From: a bacterium
GTDB taxonomy: Bacteria > RBG-13-66-14
Assembly (NCBI GenBank): GCA_026398675.1
Contig: JAPLSK010000070.1
Coordinates: 1-9,024 of the forward strand
Length of the DNA stretch: 9,024 nt
Direction of reading: 5' to 3'
Shown here piece by piece: positions 1 through 5,889 of this stretch; the stretch's first letter is position 1; every line of letters begins with the position of its first letter. The notes under the pieces are model-generated. The model saw nothing but the letters and a program-made list of their open reading frames with translations, did no database searches and had not been told where the DNA came from. The position numbers and the translations under genes are program-made.

Positions 1-515
1 TCCGCCAGGCTCACCGGCTTGATGTAGCCGCAGTTGCGGGTCGCGATGCGGAGCTGCCCCTTGAAGAAGCCCACCTCTTCCATGAGCGGCACGTTCTTGT
101 ACTCCCCGTTGCCCCCGGAGACGTCGTAGGCCAGGCGCTCGTCGTTGAGGACCAGGTGCTCGCCCTCCAGGCGGAAGAGGGCCCAGTCCTCGATGACGCG
201 CCCCTGTTTCACCGCCCGCAGGAGCTCGTCCACCTTGTCCTCGGTGATATTCCCGTAGACGACGCGGGGCCGGCCGGGGACCCAGACGTCCACCAGCGGC
301 TCCATCTGGCAGAAGCCGTAGCAGCCTGAGTCCTCGACGACGATGTCCATCCCCTCGCGCTTGGCCCCCTCCAGGATGCGCTCGGCGATGTCGAGCGCAC
401 CGTTGGCGATGCCGCAGGTGGAGGAGCCGACGGAGATGCGTATCTTGCCGGGATGGAGGGATTGAAGTCCCTTTTTCTTCAGGTCGTCGAGATCCTTGAC
501 GCTCGTAATCCTCAT
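1..515 (-). CDS. nuoF: NADH dehydrogenase NuoF-like flavoprotein subunit (51 kDa type), N-terminal part only
   Basis: The gene starts at ATG 515 and runs off the left edge, leaving 171 codons. Residues about 24-110 form the thioredoxin-like domain found at the N-terminus of NuoF/HydB-type subunits: a SSTCGIANGA stretch (Cys34), then SGCYGFCQMEPLVDV (Cys65, Cys69) and PGRPRVVYGN. Only three cysteines are visible where a [2Fe-2S] cluster would need four; related family members also lack the first. Near residue 155 the protein enters the 51-kDa domain (FFKGQLRIATRNCGYI). In the family this domain binds NADH and FMN and carries a [4Fe-4S] cluster, but those motifs lie outside the window. The start is preceded by AAGGTGA, a modest ribosome binding site. 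It follows nuoE by 78 bases that contain a palindromic repeat. The likely role is NADH oxidation for the HdrABC partner. The alternative is a subunit of an electron-bifurcating hydrogenase, but no hydrogenase catalytic subunit is seen here. Confidence 0.9.
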   Translation of the reverse strand, partial: MRITSVKDLDDLKKKGLQSLHPGKIRISVGSSTCGIANGALDIAERILEGAKREGMDIVVEDSGCYGFCQMEPLVDVWVPGRPRVVYGNITEDKVDELLRAVKQGRVIEDWALFRLEGEHLVLNDERLAYDVSGGNGEYKNVPLMEEVGFFKGQLRIATRNCGYIKPVSLA

Positions 516-545
516 GTTCTTCACCTTGATTGTTCCCGACCTAAA

Positions 546-588
546 GTTTTCCGGCAAGGGGCTTAAGCCCCTTGTCTCCTCTAGGCAG
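546..588. repeat. Dispersed palindromic repeat, copy 1
   Basis: This 43-bp sequence recurs at 4248-4290 with one mismatch. Its core is the perfect 20-bp palindrome caaggggcttaagccccttg (555-574), flanked by gttttccgg and tctcctct. It sits between nuoE and nuoF and would form a strong hairpin in the transcript. No U-tract follows it on the minus strand, so it is not a standard intrinsic terminator. It may be a REP-like intergenic element or an RNA processing or stability element. Confidence 0.85.
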
Positions 589-593
589 GCGGG

Positions 594-1088
594 TCAGACG
601 TTTTCGCTGTCGGCCCTCCTCAGGGCTCCGATGACTTCCCGGACCTTGGACTTGGTGACGTGCCCGTAGAACTTGTCCCGCTTTGTGATGACGGGTCCCA
701 GGGCGCACGCGCCGAGGCAGTGCACCTCCTCCAGGGAGAAGGCGCCGTCCTCGGTGACCTCGCCGGGCCCGATGCCCAGCTCGCGCTTCAAGTCGTCCAG
801 CACGAACATGGAGCCGCGGACCATGCAGGCCGTGCCGACGCAGCACCGGATGTGGTTGCGCCCCTTGGGCTCCAGGGAGATGGCCGAGTAGAAAGTGGCC
901 AGGCTGAAGATGACGCTGATGGGAACCGCGGTCTCGCGGGCGATGAACTCCACGGCCTCCCGGGGCAGGTAGTAGTAGATGTCCTGGACTCCCAAAAGGA
1001 GCGCGATGAGGGTCAACTCGCCCCGGTTGTAGTTCTCCACGAGGGGGCGGGCGAGCTCCAGGTCCAGCTTGATTTTTTCCTTCAGCAC
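594..1088 (-). CDS. nuoE: NADH dehydrogenase NuoE-like [2Fe-2S] subunit (24 kDa type)
   Basis: The 164-residue product has the usual length and fold signature of NuoE/HydC/HndA-type subunits: an N-terminal helical part with FSLATFYSAIS (about 61-71) and a C-terminal thioredoxin-like ferredoxin domain. The four [2Fe-2S] ligands are visible as CVGTAC (Cys83, Cys88) and CLGACALGP (Cys124, Cys128). The start is GTG 1088, giving MLKEKIKL. An AAAGGA ribosome binding site at 1097-1102 sits 8 bases upstream and lies inside the last copy of the repeat array separating this gene from hdrA. The partner in the family is NuoF, encoded next, and together they pass electrons from NADH into an iron-sulfur chain. 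Placement directly after hdrCBA suggests service to the heterodisulfide reductase rather than complex I, because no other nuo genes are present. The protein is expected to be cytoplasmic. Confidence 0.93.
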   Translation of the reverse strand: MLKEKIKLDLELARPLVENYNRGELTLIALLLGVQDIYYYLPREAVEFIARETAVPISVIFSLATFYSAISLEPKGRNHIRCCVGTACMVRGSMFVLDDLKRELGIGPGEVTEDGAFSLEEVHCLGACALGPVITKRDKFYGHVTKSKVREVIGALRRADSENV

Positions 1089-1095
1089 TTTCTCA

Positions 1096-1300
1096 GTCCT
1101 TTCGCGGAGGGTCCGACGATCGGCCCCTTCAAGTCCTTTCGCGGAGGGTCGTCCACATGCCGATGAGCGGCCCCTTCAAGTCCTTTCGCGCAGGGGTGCG
1201 CCTCCAGAGGGCGTCTTTGATGTTGCCGACCCGACTTCCAGCCCCTTCGCGGAGGGTCGTCCACACGCCGACGAGCGGCCCCTTCCAGCCTCTTCGCGGA
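1096..1300. repeat. Imperfect 47-bp repeat array between hdrA and nuoE
   Basis: The two full units are 1133-1179 and 1241-1287, with 5 differences in 47 positions. Each has an 18-bp head of the gtcctttcgcggagggtc type and a 29-bp tail ending in gagcggccccttc. Partial units begin at 1096 (head plus shortened tail), 1180 (head only, then diverged) and 1288 (head only). Both full units are followed directly by the next head 47 bases later. Read on the minus strand, the head contains GCGAAAGGAC, and the copy nearest nuoE supplies that gene's ribosome binding site. A 47-bp unit is not a multiple of three, so translation would change frame at each copy, and no protein-coding role is supported. Confidence 0.85.
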
Positions 1301-1310
1301 TTGGCGCGCC

Positions 1311-2189
1311 CTAGCCCCGGGGCGCCACGGGGGCCTTCGCCTCGGACGGGTCCTTTTTGCTTATCAGCCGGCCGCCTATCTCCACGACCTTCAGATCGGG
1401 GTAGATGACCGCCGGGCAAGCCGCCACGCAGTCGCCGCAGGAGTTACAGAGGGCGATGTCCACGTGGCGGGCCTTCTTCTTGACCGTGACCTTGAAGTTG
1501 CCGACGTAGCCGTCCACCTTGGTGACCTCGGACCAGGTCATAAGCTCGATGTTGGGGTGGATGCCCACGTCCACCATCTTGGGGGTCAGGATGCAGGCGG
1601 CGCAGTCCAGGGTGGGGAAGGTCTTGTCGAAGAAGGCCATGTGTCCGCCCACCGAGGGCTCCTTCTCCACCAGGTAGACCTTCTGTCCGGCTATGGCGCA
1701 CTTGAGGGCGGCCTCGATGCCGGCGATCCCGGCGCCGATGATGAGGACCGCCGGGTTCACGTCCACCTTCTCCGGGAAGAGCTCCTCCTGGTTGGAGACC
1801 CGGAAGACCTCGGCGGCTATCAGGCGCTTGGCCTTTTCGGTCGCCCGAGCCTTGTCCGTGTGGACCCAGGAGACCTGCTCCCGGATGTTGGCCATGGCGA
1901 AGAGGTAGGGGTTGATCCCCGCCTCGGCCACCGCGCGGCGGAAGGTGCGCTCGTGCATCAGCGGCGAGCAGGAGGAGACCACCACGTGGGTCAGGTGGAG
2001 CTCCTCGATGTCCTTCTGGATGAGGGCCTGGCCGGGTTCGGAGCACATGTACTGGTAGGTCCTGGCCACGCGCACTCCGGGCAGGGTGCCGGCGTACTCG
2101 GCCACCGCCTTGACGTCCACCGTCTGCGAAATATTCGAGCCGCAGTGGCAGACGTAAACGCCTATTCTTTTATCGCCGTTCTCGCTCAT
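1311..2189 (-). CDS. hdrA: Short HdrA-like heterodisulfide reductase subunit A (N-terminal half)
   Basis: HdrA is the FAD and iron-sulfur subunit that carries out flavin-based electron bifurcation in HdrABC complexes, and is usually about 650 residues. This product is 292. Residues 1-140 match the HdrA N-terminal domain: GVYVCHCGSNI (Cys14, Cys16), YMCSEPGQ (Cys49), SSCSPLMHE (Cys74) and NPYLFAMANIREQVSWVH. Residues 147-205 begin the thioredoxin-reductase-like FAD domain with GAGIAG (152-157), VEKEPSVGGHMA and FPTLDCAACILTPKM (Cys196, Cys199). One [4Fe-4S] motif follows (Cys248, 251, 254, 258) and the chain then ends in an Ala/Pro/Lys-rich tail at TAG 1311-1313. Missing are the second half of the inserted ferredoxin domain, most of the FAD domain and the C-terminal ferredoxin domain. 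No continuation exists in the 222 bases before nuoE in any frame. The ATG at 2189 has only a weak GGA upstream. The product may be a naturally short variant or a decayed gene. Confidence 0.85.
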   Translation of the reverse strand: MSENGDKRIGVYVCHCGSNISQTVDVKAVAEYAGTLPGVRVARTYQYMCSEPGQALIQKDIEELHLTHVVVSSCSPLMHERTFRRAVAEAGINPYLFAMANIREQVSWVHTDKARATEKAKRLIAAEVFRVSNQEELFPEKVDVNPAVLIIGAGIAGIEAALKCAIAGQKVYLVEKEPSVGGHMAFFDKTFPTLDCAACILTPKMVDVGIHPNIELMTWSEVTKVDGYVGNFKVTVKKKARHVDIALCNSCGDCVAACPAVIYPDLKVVEIGGRLISKKDPSEAKAPVAPRG

Positions 2190-2239
2190 ATTCCGTACCC
2201 CGTGGGGGTGAGGCTGGAGCGCCTCATCCTTGGTCTAAA

Positions 2240-2265
2240 GGGACGGCACACAGCCTCGCCGTCCC
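2240..2265 (-). other. Hairpin in the hdrB-hdrA intergenic region
   Basis: The arms gggacggc (2240-2247) and gccgtccc (2258-2265) form a perfect 8-bp GC-rich stem with a 10-base loop. It lies in the 144-base gap between hdrB and hdrA, whereas hdrC and hdrB are only 3 bases apart. No U-tract follows on the minus strand, so read-through to hdrA is expected. It may set the relative level of hdrA or protect the hdrCB message. Confidence 0.5.
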
Positions 2266-2333
2266 GCTCGTGTTATCGCTCTTTCCGGGCTCCGGATAAA
2301 ACCTCGCGCCCGGTCTCCGCCCCGCCGGTTCGT

Positions 2334-3212
2334 CTAGGGAAGGACGGCCTCGGCATGGGTGAGGCTGTCTTTGAGCATGAGCTCCTTGGGGGTGAGCCCC
2401 AGCGCCCGACCCAGGAGCTGGGTGAAGTACAGCACCGGGATGTTCACATCCTCGCCGAGGTGCCGGCTGACCTTCTTCTGGTAGGACTCCAGGGTCACGT
2501 GGCACAGCGAGCAGGCGGTGACGATGCAGTCCGCCCCGGCGTCCTTGGCGTTCTTCAACAGCTTTCCGACCAGGGTGCGGCCGACCTCGGGCTGGGTGGT
2601 CATCAGGATGCCGCCGCAGCACTTGGCCTTGAGGGGGAAGTTCACCGGCTCGGCGCCCGTCCAGGTCACCAGGTCGTCCAGGCTGTGGGGCCACTCTTCG
2701 TCGTCGAACTCGCCGTAGGGGCGGCCGATCTGGCAGCCGTAGTACGGGGCGACCTTGAGACCGGCGAGGGGGTGGGTGACCGCCGCCCGGATCCGCTCCC
2801 CGCCCACGTCGTTGACCAGGACATCCAGGATGTGGCGGACGTTGATGTCTCCCGAGAAGGTCAGGCCCGCGGTGGCCAGGGCTTCGTCAATGTCGGCGTG
2901 GAGTTTGGGGTTCTGCTTGATGTACTTCTTGGACTTGGCCAGGATGACATAGCAACCGCTGCAACAGGTTACGAGGTCTCGTCTACCGGTCTTCTCCGCC
3001 AGGGCCAGGTTGCGGGCCGACAGCATGAAGGCCTTCCGCGCGTCAATGGCGATGTAGTTGGAGGCGCCGCAGCAGTTCCAGTCCTCGAGCTCCACCAGCT
3101 CGACCCCCAGCTTCCCGGCCACGCCCCTGACCGAGGCGTCGTACGCCCGGCTGGTCCTCGTCTGCGAGCAGCCCGGGTAGTACGTGTACTTGTCAACGTT
3201 AGAGGCGGCCAT
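2334..3212 (-). CDS. hdrB: Heterodisulfide reductase subunit B (HdrB)
   Basis: HdrB is the disulfide-reducing subunit and holds two non-cubane [4Fe-4S] clusters bound by paired CCG-type motifs. Both are complete in this 292-residue product, a normal family length. The first set is PGC (Cys15), NCCG (Cys47-48) and CCSGC (Cys84, Cys87); the second is YYGC (Cys160), KCCGG (Cys198-199) and CSLCH (Cys234, Cys237). The ATG at 3212 lies 3 bases after the hdrC stop codon, and its ribosome binding site (GGAGGAAAGGAA) is inside the end of hdrC, so the two are translationally linked. In methanogens the substrate is CoM-S-S-CoB; in bacteria it is generally unknown, with DsrC-like or other protein thiols among the candidates. 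The protein is expected to be cytoplasmic. With all ligands present the catalytic subunit appears functional even though hdrA is short. Confidence 0.95.
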   Translation of the reverse strand: MAASNVDKYTYYPGCSQTRTSRAYDASVRGVAGKLGVELVELEDWNCCGASNYIAIDARKAFMLSARNLALAEKTGRRDLVTCCSGCYVILAKSKKYIKQNPKLHADIDEALATAGLTFSGDINVRHILDVLVNDVGGERIRAAVTHPLAGLKVAPYYGCQIGRPYGEFDDEEWPHSLDDLVTWTGAEPVNFPLKAKCCGGILMTTQPEVGRTLVGKLLKNAKDAGADCIVTACSLCHVTLESYQKKVSRHLGEDVNIPVLYFTQLLGRALGLTPKELMLKDSLTHAEAVLP

Positions 3213-3215
3213 CGT

Positions 3216-3791
3216 CTATTTCCTTTCCTCCATAACGGCCATCATCTTCTGAAGGCCTTTGATGCCCTTTATTTTGTGCGCCCCCAGGTCCAGGCGGCCC
3301 CTGGCCAACATCTTCGAGGCGAAACCGAGCTGACCCAGGGCCTTGAAGATGCCCGTGCGGAAGTAGAACTTCAGCATGAGCAGGAATTCCGAGGAGACGC
3401 CGTACTTGTCGATGATGGAGTTGAAGGCCGTGGCCAGCTCGTGCCCCTTCTTGACCCGGGGAATGATTCCCTCGTCCTCGCCCAGCCGTTTGAGCTGGTA
3501 CATGATGTCGGTCCAGGGGATGCCGGCCGGGCAACGCACCGTGCAGGAGTAGCACGAGGCGCACAGCCACACGGAGTTGCTCACCAGCACGTCATGGATG
3601 ATGTTGGCCCGCAGGGCGGCGACGATCTGTCGCGGGGTGAAATCCATGGCGTAGCCGGTCGGGCAGGAGGCCGAACAGGTTCCGCACTGGATGCACGTGT
3701 TGACCTTTTCCCCGTTGGGGATGAGCATCACCTCTTCAAGGAATCTCTTGGTCAGCTCCCGGCCCTCTTCCTTGCCGTCTATAACCCGCAT
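3216..3791 (-). CDS. hdrC: Heterodisulfide reductase subunit C (HdrC)
   Basis: HdrC is a small ferredoxin-like subunit that relays electrons from HdrA to HdrB. The 191-residue product has two complete [4Fe-4S] motifs: CIQCGTCSASCP (Cys33, 36, 39, 43) and CASCYSCTVRCP (Cys77, 80, 83, 87). These are followed by helical segments that in the family cap the clusters and contact HdrB (GIPWTDIMYQLKRL at about 90-103). The length is typical. The ATG at 3791 has a strong GGAGG 7 bases upstream. It is the first gene of the hdrCBA-nuoEF set, behind a long non-coding region with candidate promoters. The C-B-A order matches acetogen hdr loci. The protein is cytoplasmic, with no signal peptide or membrane segment visible. 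Confidence 0.95.
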   Translation of the reverse strand: MRVIDGKEEGRELTKRFLEEVMLIPNGEKVNTCIQCGTCSASCPTGYAMDFTPRQIVAALRANIIHDVLVSNSVWLCASCYSCTVRCPAGIPWTDIMYQLKRLGEDEGIIPRVKKGHELATAFNSIIDKYGVSSEFLLMLKFYFRTGIFKALGQLGFASKMLARGRLDLGAHKIKGIKGLQKMMAVMEERK

Positions 3792-3954
3792 CGGTTTTCC
3801 TCCGTCACCTTGAATCAGCCGCGCCGGGCCGATTTGACATCCGGTTGAAGCCCATCCACGTCTCGTATTACGTCCCGCGAAGATTTAGTGAAATAATTCT
3901 CAATTACCGGGCGAAGAAAGGGGATTTCCGTGTCACTCCCCTCGCGTTCCCCAC

Positions 3955-3982
3955 ACTATAACCAAGGAGAGGCTCCCCGCAA
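3955..3982 (-). promoter_or_regulatory. Candidate promoter upstream of hdrC (proximal)
   Basis: On the minus strand a TATAGT -10-like box (3955-3960, five of six consensus positions) lies 16 bases from TTGCGG (3977-3982, a weak -35). Initiation here would give a leader of about 155 bases before hdrC. This is based on sequence similarity only. Confidence 0.25.
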
Positions 3983-4148
3983 TCGAAATGGCGGCGGTCG
4001 GCGACCGGCCGTTTCCGCGGACCCGGGAGAAGCTCCCCGCGGCGGCAGCCGTACCCTCGAATTCTTTTCAGGCGAGGTGGAAACCCGGAGAGATTATTAC
4101 CCGGCCGGGGGAAAGTCAAGCCAGACGGTGTATCAATACGGCCAATTA

Positions 4149-4176
4149 ACTATATACATTCGCAGGTGCGGTTCAA
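4149..4176 (-). promoter_or_regulatory. Candidate promoter upstream of hdrC (distal)
   Basis: On the minus strand TTGAAC (4171-4176) and TATAGT (4149-4154) are separated by 16 bases in an AT-rich pocket of an otherwise GC-rich window. The match is better than the proximal candidate (four of six and five of six consensus positions). It would give a leader of about 350 bases before hdrC, long enough to contain regulatory RNA structure, although no known riboswitch was recognised. Confidence 0.4.
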
Positions 4177-4247
4177 CGGGCAATCCGGGGATATTTTCAA
4201 TTTTCACCGCCCCGGACGCGGCGGTAGAAGCGTCCCCCGTGCTCAAC

Positions 4248-4290
4248 GTTTTCCGGCAAGGGGCTTAAGCCCCTTGTCTCCTCTCGGCAG
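4248..4290. repeat. Dispersed palindromic repeat, copy 2
   Basis: This matches 546-588 over 43 bp with one mismatch (position 4285 against 583), in the same orientation. The perfect palindrome caaggggcttaagccccttg occupies 4257-4276. Both copies lie in non-coding DNA downstream of a minus-strand gene (rnfA here, nuoE at copy 1). No mobility gene is linked. Confidence 0.85.
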
Positions 4291-4300
4291 AGGGCTCCCG

Positions 4301-4346
4301 CGCTCCAAGATTCGCCGAGACCTCGACCGTCCTCCCCATTGGAGCG
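4301..4346. repeat. Inverted repeat downstream of rnfA
   Basis: The arms cgctccaa (4301-4308) and ttggagcg (4339-4346) are perfect 8-bp complements with a 30-base loop. It lies between the G-rich repeat and palindromic repeat copy 2. The long loop makes its significance uncertain. Confidence 0.35.
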
Positions 4347-4358
4347 GCAGAAGATTTA

Positions 4359-4470
4359 GGTACTCCCCTCCCCCCCAAAGGTACTCCCCCCTAGCGACCA
4401 CCCCCCCTTACCAGCCCCTCTACTACCCCCTTACCGGCCCCCTTACCAGCCCCCCTTACCGGCCCCCTTA
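4359..4470 (-). repeat. G-rich short tandem repeat overlapping the rnfA stop codon
   Basis: On the plus strand a 13-bp unit of the form CCCCCTTACC(A/G)GC repeats at 4425, 4438 and 4451, with a related copy at 4402 and a partial unit at 4463-4470 that supplies the rnfA stop codon (TAA on the minus strand). Degenerate ggtactcccc elements at 4359 and 4381 extend it. Transcribed RNA would carry nine runs of at least four G between 4365 and 4467, so it could fold into one or more G-quadruplexes in the rnfA 3' region. Because the unit is 13 bp, its TAA triplets fall in all three frames. Confidence 0.8.
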
Positions 4471-5058
4471 TTCGGGGATGAGCCCGGAGAAGCCCAGGAA
4501 AGCGATGGACATGAGCCCGGCGGTGAGGAAGGCGATGGGCAGCCCCCGCAGAAGTTTCGGCACGTTGCCCACCTCCATCCGCTCGCGCAGCCCCGCCATC
4601 AGAAGGAGCGCCAGGGTGAAGCCCACCCCGGCCCCGACGGCGTGCACGACGGACTGGAAGAAATCGAAGCCCGAGTCTATGTTGAGGACGGTGACGCCCA
4701 GGACGGCGCAGTTGGTGGTGATCAGGGGCAGGTAGATGCCCAGCGCCCGGTACAGGTTGGGCACGGACTTCTGCAGGATGATCTCCACCGTCTGCACCAG
4801 GCCGGCGATGACCAGGATGAAGAAGATGGTCCGCATCCAGGCCAGGTCGAGGGGGACGAGTATGAAGTAGTAGACGAGCCAGGTGACCACCGCGGAGAGG
4901 AACAGGACGAAGATGACCGCCATGCCCATGCCGAAGGCGGAGTCGGTCTGCTTGGAGACTCCGAGGTATGGGCAGAGGCCCAGGTAGCGCATCAGCACGA
5001 AGTTGTTGACCAGTACCGCGCCGATGAACAGCAGGATGAGCTGGACGCCGTAACTCAT
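4468..5058 (-). CDS. rnfA: Rnf complex membrane subunit RnfA
   Basis: RnfA and RnfE are homologous six-helix membrane proteins with opposite topology that together hold an intramembrane iron-sulfur cluster in Rnf. This 196-residue product has the typical length and the RnfA start (LILLFIGAVLVNNFVLMRYLGLCPYLGVS). The two conserved ligand cysteines are Cys29 (GLCPYLG) and Cys117 (TTNCAVLG). Hydrophobic helices occur at about 5-23, 44-66, 77-95, 108-124, 133-157 and 170-193. The ATG at 5058 overlaps the rnfE stop codon as ATGA (5055-5058), giving translational coupling. The TAA stop lies within a G-rich tandem repeat. It is the last rnf gene here; no rnfB follows it. Confidence 0.95.
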   Translation of the reverse strand: MSYGVQLILLFIGAVLVNNFVLMRYLGLCPYLGVSKQTDSAFGMGMAVIFVLFLSAVVTWLVYYFILVPLDLAWMRTIFFILVIAGLVQTVEIILQKSVPNLYRALGIYLPLITTNCAVLGVTVLNIDSGFDFFQSVVHAVGAGVGFTLALLLMAGLRERMEVGNVPKLLRGLPIAFLTAGLMSIAFLGFSGLIPE

Positions 5059-5723
5059 GCCGCCTCCCTAGTGGCCTCGGTGAGCTTTTCCCGCTCGGCG
5101 AGGAGTTCGTCGGGGCCCGGGACGCCCTTCATTTTTTTACGCCGGCGCCGCCAGGCGAAGAAGCCCATCATGAGGCCGATGGTGATGAAGCCGCCCGGTG
5201 AGAGAATCATTATCGTGGCCGGCTCGAAGTCGGTGCCGAAGACGGAAAGGCCCAGGAAGGTCCCGAAGCCCAGGATCTCGCGGATGGTGGCGATGATTAA
5301 GAGCGCGAAGGTGAAGCCGAGGCCCATCCCCAGGCCGTCCATGAACGACCGGCTCACGTTGTTCTTCTGGGCGAAGGCCTCGGCCCGGCCCAGGATGATG
5401 CAGTTGACCACGATCAGGGGGATGAAGATGCCCAGCGCCTCGGACAGCGGCGGCAGGTACGCCTTCATCACCAGCTCCACGATGACCACGAAGGCGGCGA
5501 TGACCACGATGAAGATGGGGATGCGGATCCTCGGGGGGACGAGCTTGCGGATGAGGGAGATGATGACGTTGGAGCAGACCAGGACGAAGGTCGCCGCCAT
5601 GCCCATCCCCAGCCCCTTCTCCACCAGGCTGGAGGTGGCCAGCGTCGGGCACAGGCCCAGGGCTATAACGAAGACCGGATTCTCCCGGAAGAACCCCTTG
5701 GTGAACTCCTTTAAAGTGGACAA
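5055..5723 (-). CDS. rnfE: Rnf complex membrane subunit RnfE
   Basis: The 222-residue product carries the RnfE hallmarks KGFFRENPVFVIALGLCPTLA near the N-terminus and VNCIILGRAEAFAQ in the middle, with the cluster-ligand cysteines Cys25 and Cys108. Six hydrophobic segments are visible, followed by a charged cytoplasmic tail (WRRRRKKMKGVPGP, then acidic/basic residues to the end) that is longer than in many relatives. The start is TTG 5723, chosen because MSTLKEF aligns with the family start and AAGGAGGGG lies 7 bases upstream; no ATG fits. It overlaps rnfA by 4 bases but is 166 bases from rnfG, and a hairpin repeat fills that gap. It acts with RnfA in moving electrons across the membrane. Confidence 0.94.
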   Translation of the reverse strand: MSTLKEFTKGFFRENPVFVIALGLCPTLATSSLVEKGLGMGMAATFVLVCSNVIISLIRKLVPPRIRIPIFIVVIAAFVVIVELVMKAYLPPLSEALGIFIPLIVVNCIILGRAEAFAQKNNVSRSFMDGLGMGLGFTFALLIIATIREILGFGTFLGLSVFGTDFEPATIMILSPGGFITIGLMMGFFAWRRRRKKMKGVPGPDELLAEREKLTEATREAA

Positions 5724-5730
5724 GCTCGCC

Positions 5731-5744
5731 CCTCCTTCAGGAGG
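5731..5744 (-). promoter_or_regulatory. Shine-Dalgarno of rnfE inside a small hairpin
   Basis: The plus strand reads cctcc-ttca-ggagg, so in the mRNA the rnfE GGAGG ribosome binding site can pair with a CCUCC just upstream through a 4-base loop. The site ends 7 bases before the TTG start. Pairing would hide the site and may damp or regulate rnfE translation. Confidence 0.5.
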
Positions 5745-5765
5745 TGTTGCTCAGTGTGGCCGTCT

Positions 5766-5833
5766 GTAGGGGCGGGGCTCCGTCCCCGCCCGCGGGCAAC
5801 CGCAGAGGACTCGTCCTACGGGTCGCCCCTACG
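5766..5833. repeat. GTAGGGGCG-type hairpin repeat between rnfG and rnfE
   Basis: The outer arms gtaggggcg (5766-5774) and cgcccctac (5824-5832) are perfect complements. Inside are ggcgggg/ccccgcc (5771-5777 with 5784-5790) and aggac/gtcct (5806-5810 with 5812-5816). It shares cccgcgggc (5789-5797) and ggtcgcccctacg (5821-5833) in the same order with the element at 7609-7640, so both belong to one dispersed intergenic repeat family. It sits inside the rnf transcript. Confidence 0.75.
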
Positions 5834-5889
5834 TCTACGGCAGATTGTGGTTTCTATAAGGGTCGTGATTCTTCAAGCTTTGACGCCCC

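Larger units (their letters stand above)
3792..4467. other. 676-base non-coding region between the rnf and hdr gene sets
   Basis: No gene is supported here on either strand; the open frames on the plus strand (3930-4268 and 4166-4735) encode low-complexity proteins with no recognisable family, and the longer one overlaps rnfA. The region is locally more AT-rich around 3885-3905 and 4100-4205 than the flanking genes, as expected for promoters. It holds, in transcription order, the G-rich repeat after rnfA, an inverted repeat (4301-4346), the palindromic repeat copy 2, two candidate minus-strand promoters and the hdrC ribosome binding site. It is probably the 3' end of the rnf transcript plus the leader of the hdr transcript. 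Confidence 0.7.

Noticed and set aside
555..574. Palindrome as an intrinsic terminator of nuoE
   Set aside because: The stem is strong, but the minus-strand sequence after it is CCGGAAAAC with no U-tract, and nuoF follows within 80 bases.
1096..1300. Possible CRISPR array
   Set aside because: The repeats are imperfect and lie almost head to tail (47, 47, 61 and 37 bases apart) without unique spacers of constant length, and no cas gene is present.
1069..1314. Small plus-strand frame encoding repeated SPFAEGRPHADERPL-like peptides
   Set aside because: The peptide repetition comes from the 47-bp DNA repeats, which change frame between copies, and no ribosome binding site or homology supports a protein.
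1464..3848. Very long plus-strand open frame of 794 codons
   Set aside because: It lies antisense across hdrA, hdrB and hdrC, which have complete conserved motifs. Long antisense frames are common in GC-rich coding DNA, and its translation is His/Gly/Asp/Val-rich with no recognisable domain.
4166..4735. Plus-strand open frame of 189 codons in the rnf-hdr gap
   Set aside because: It crosses the C-rich repeat and overlaps rnfA antisense. Its translation is low-complexity Pro/Ser/Arg with no family resemblance.
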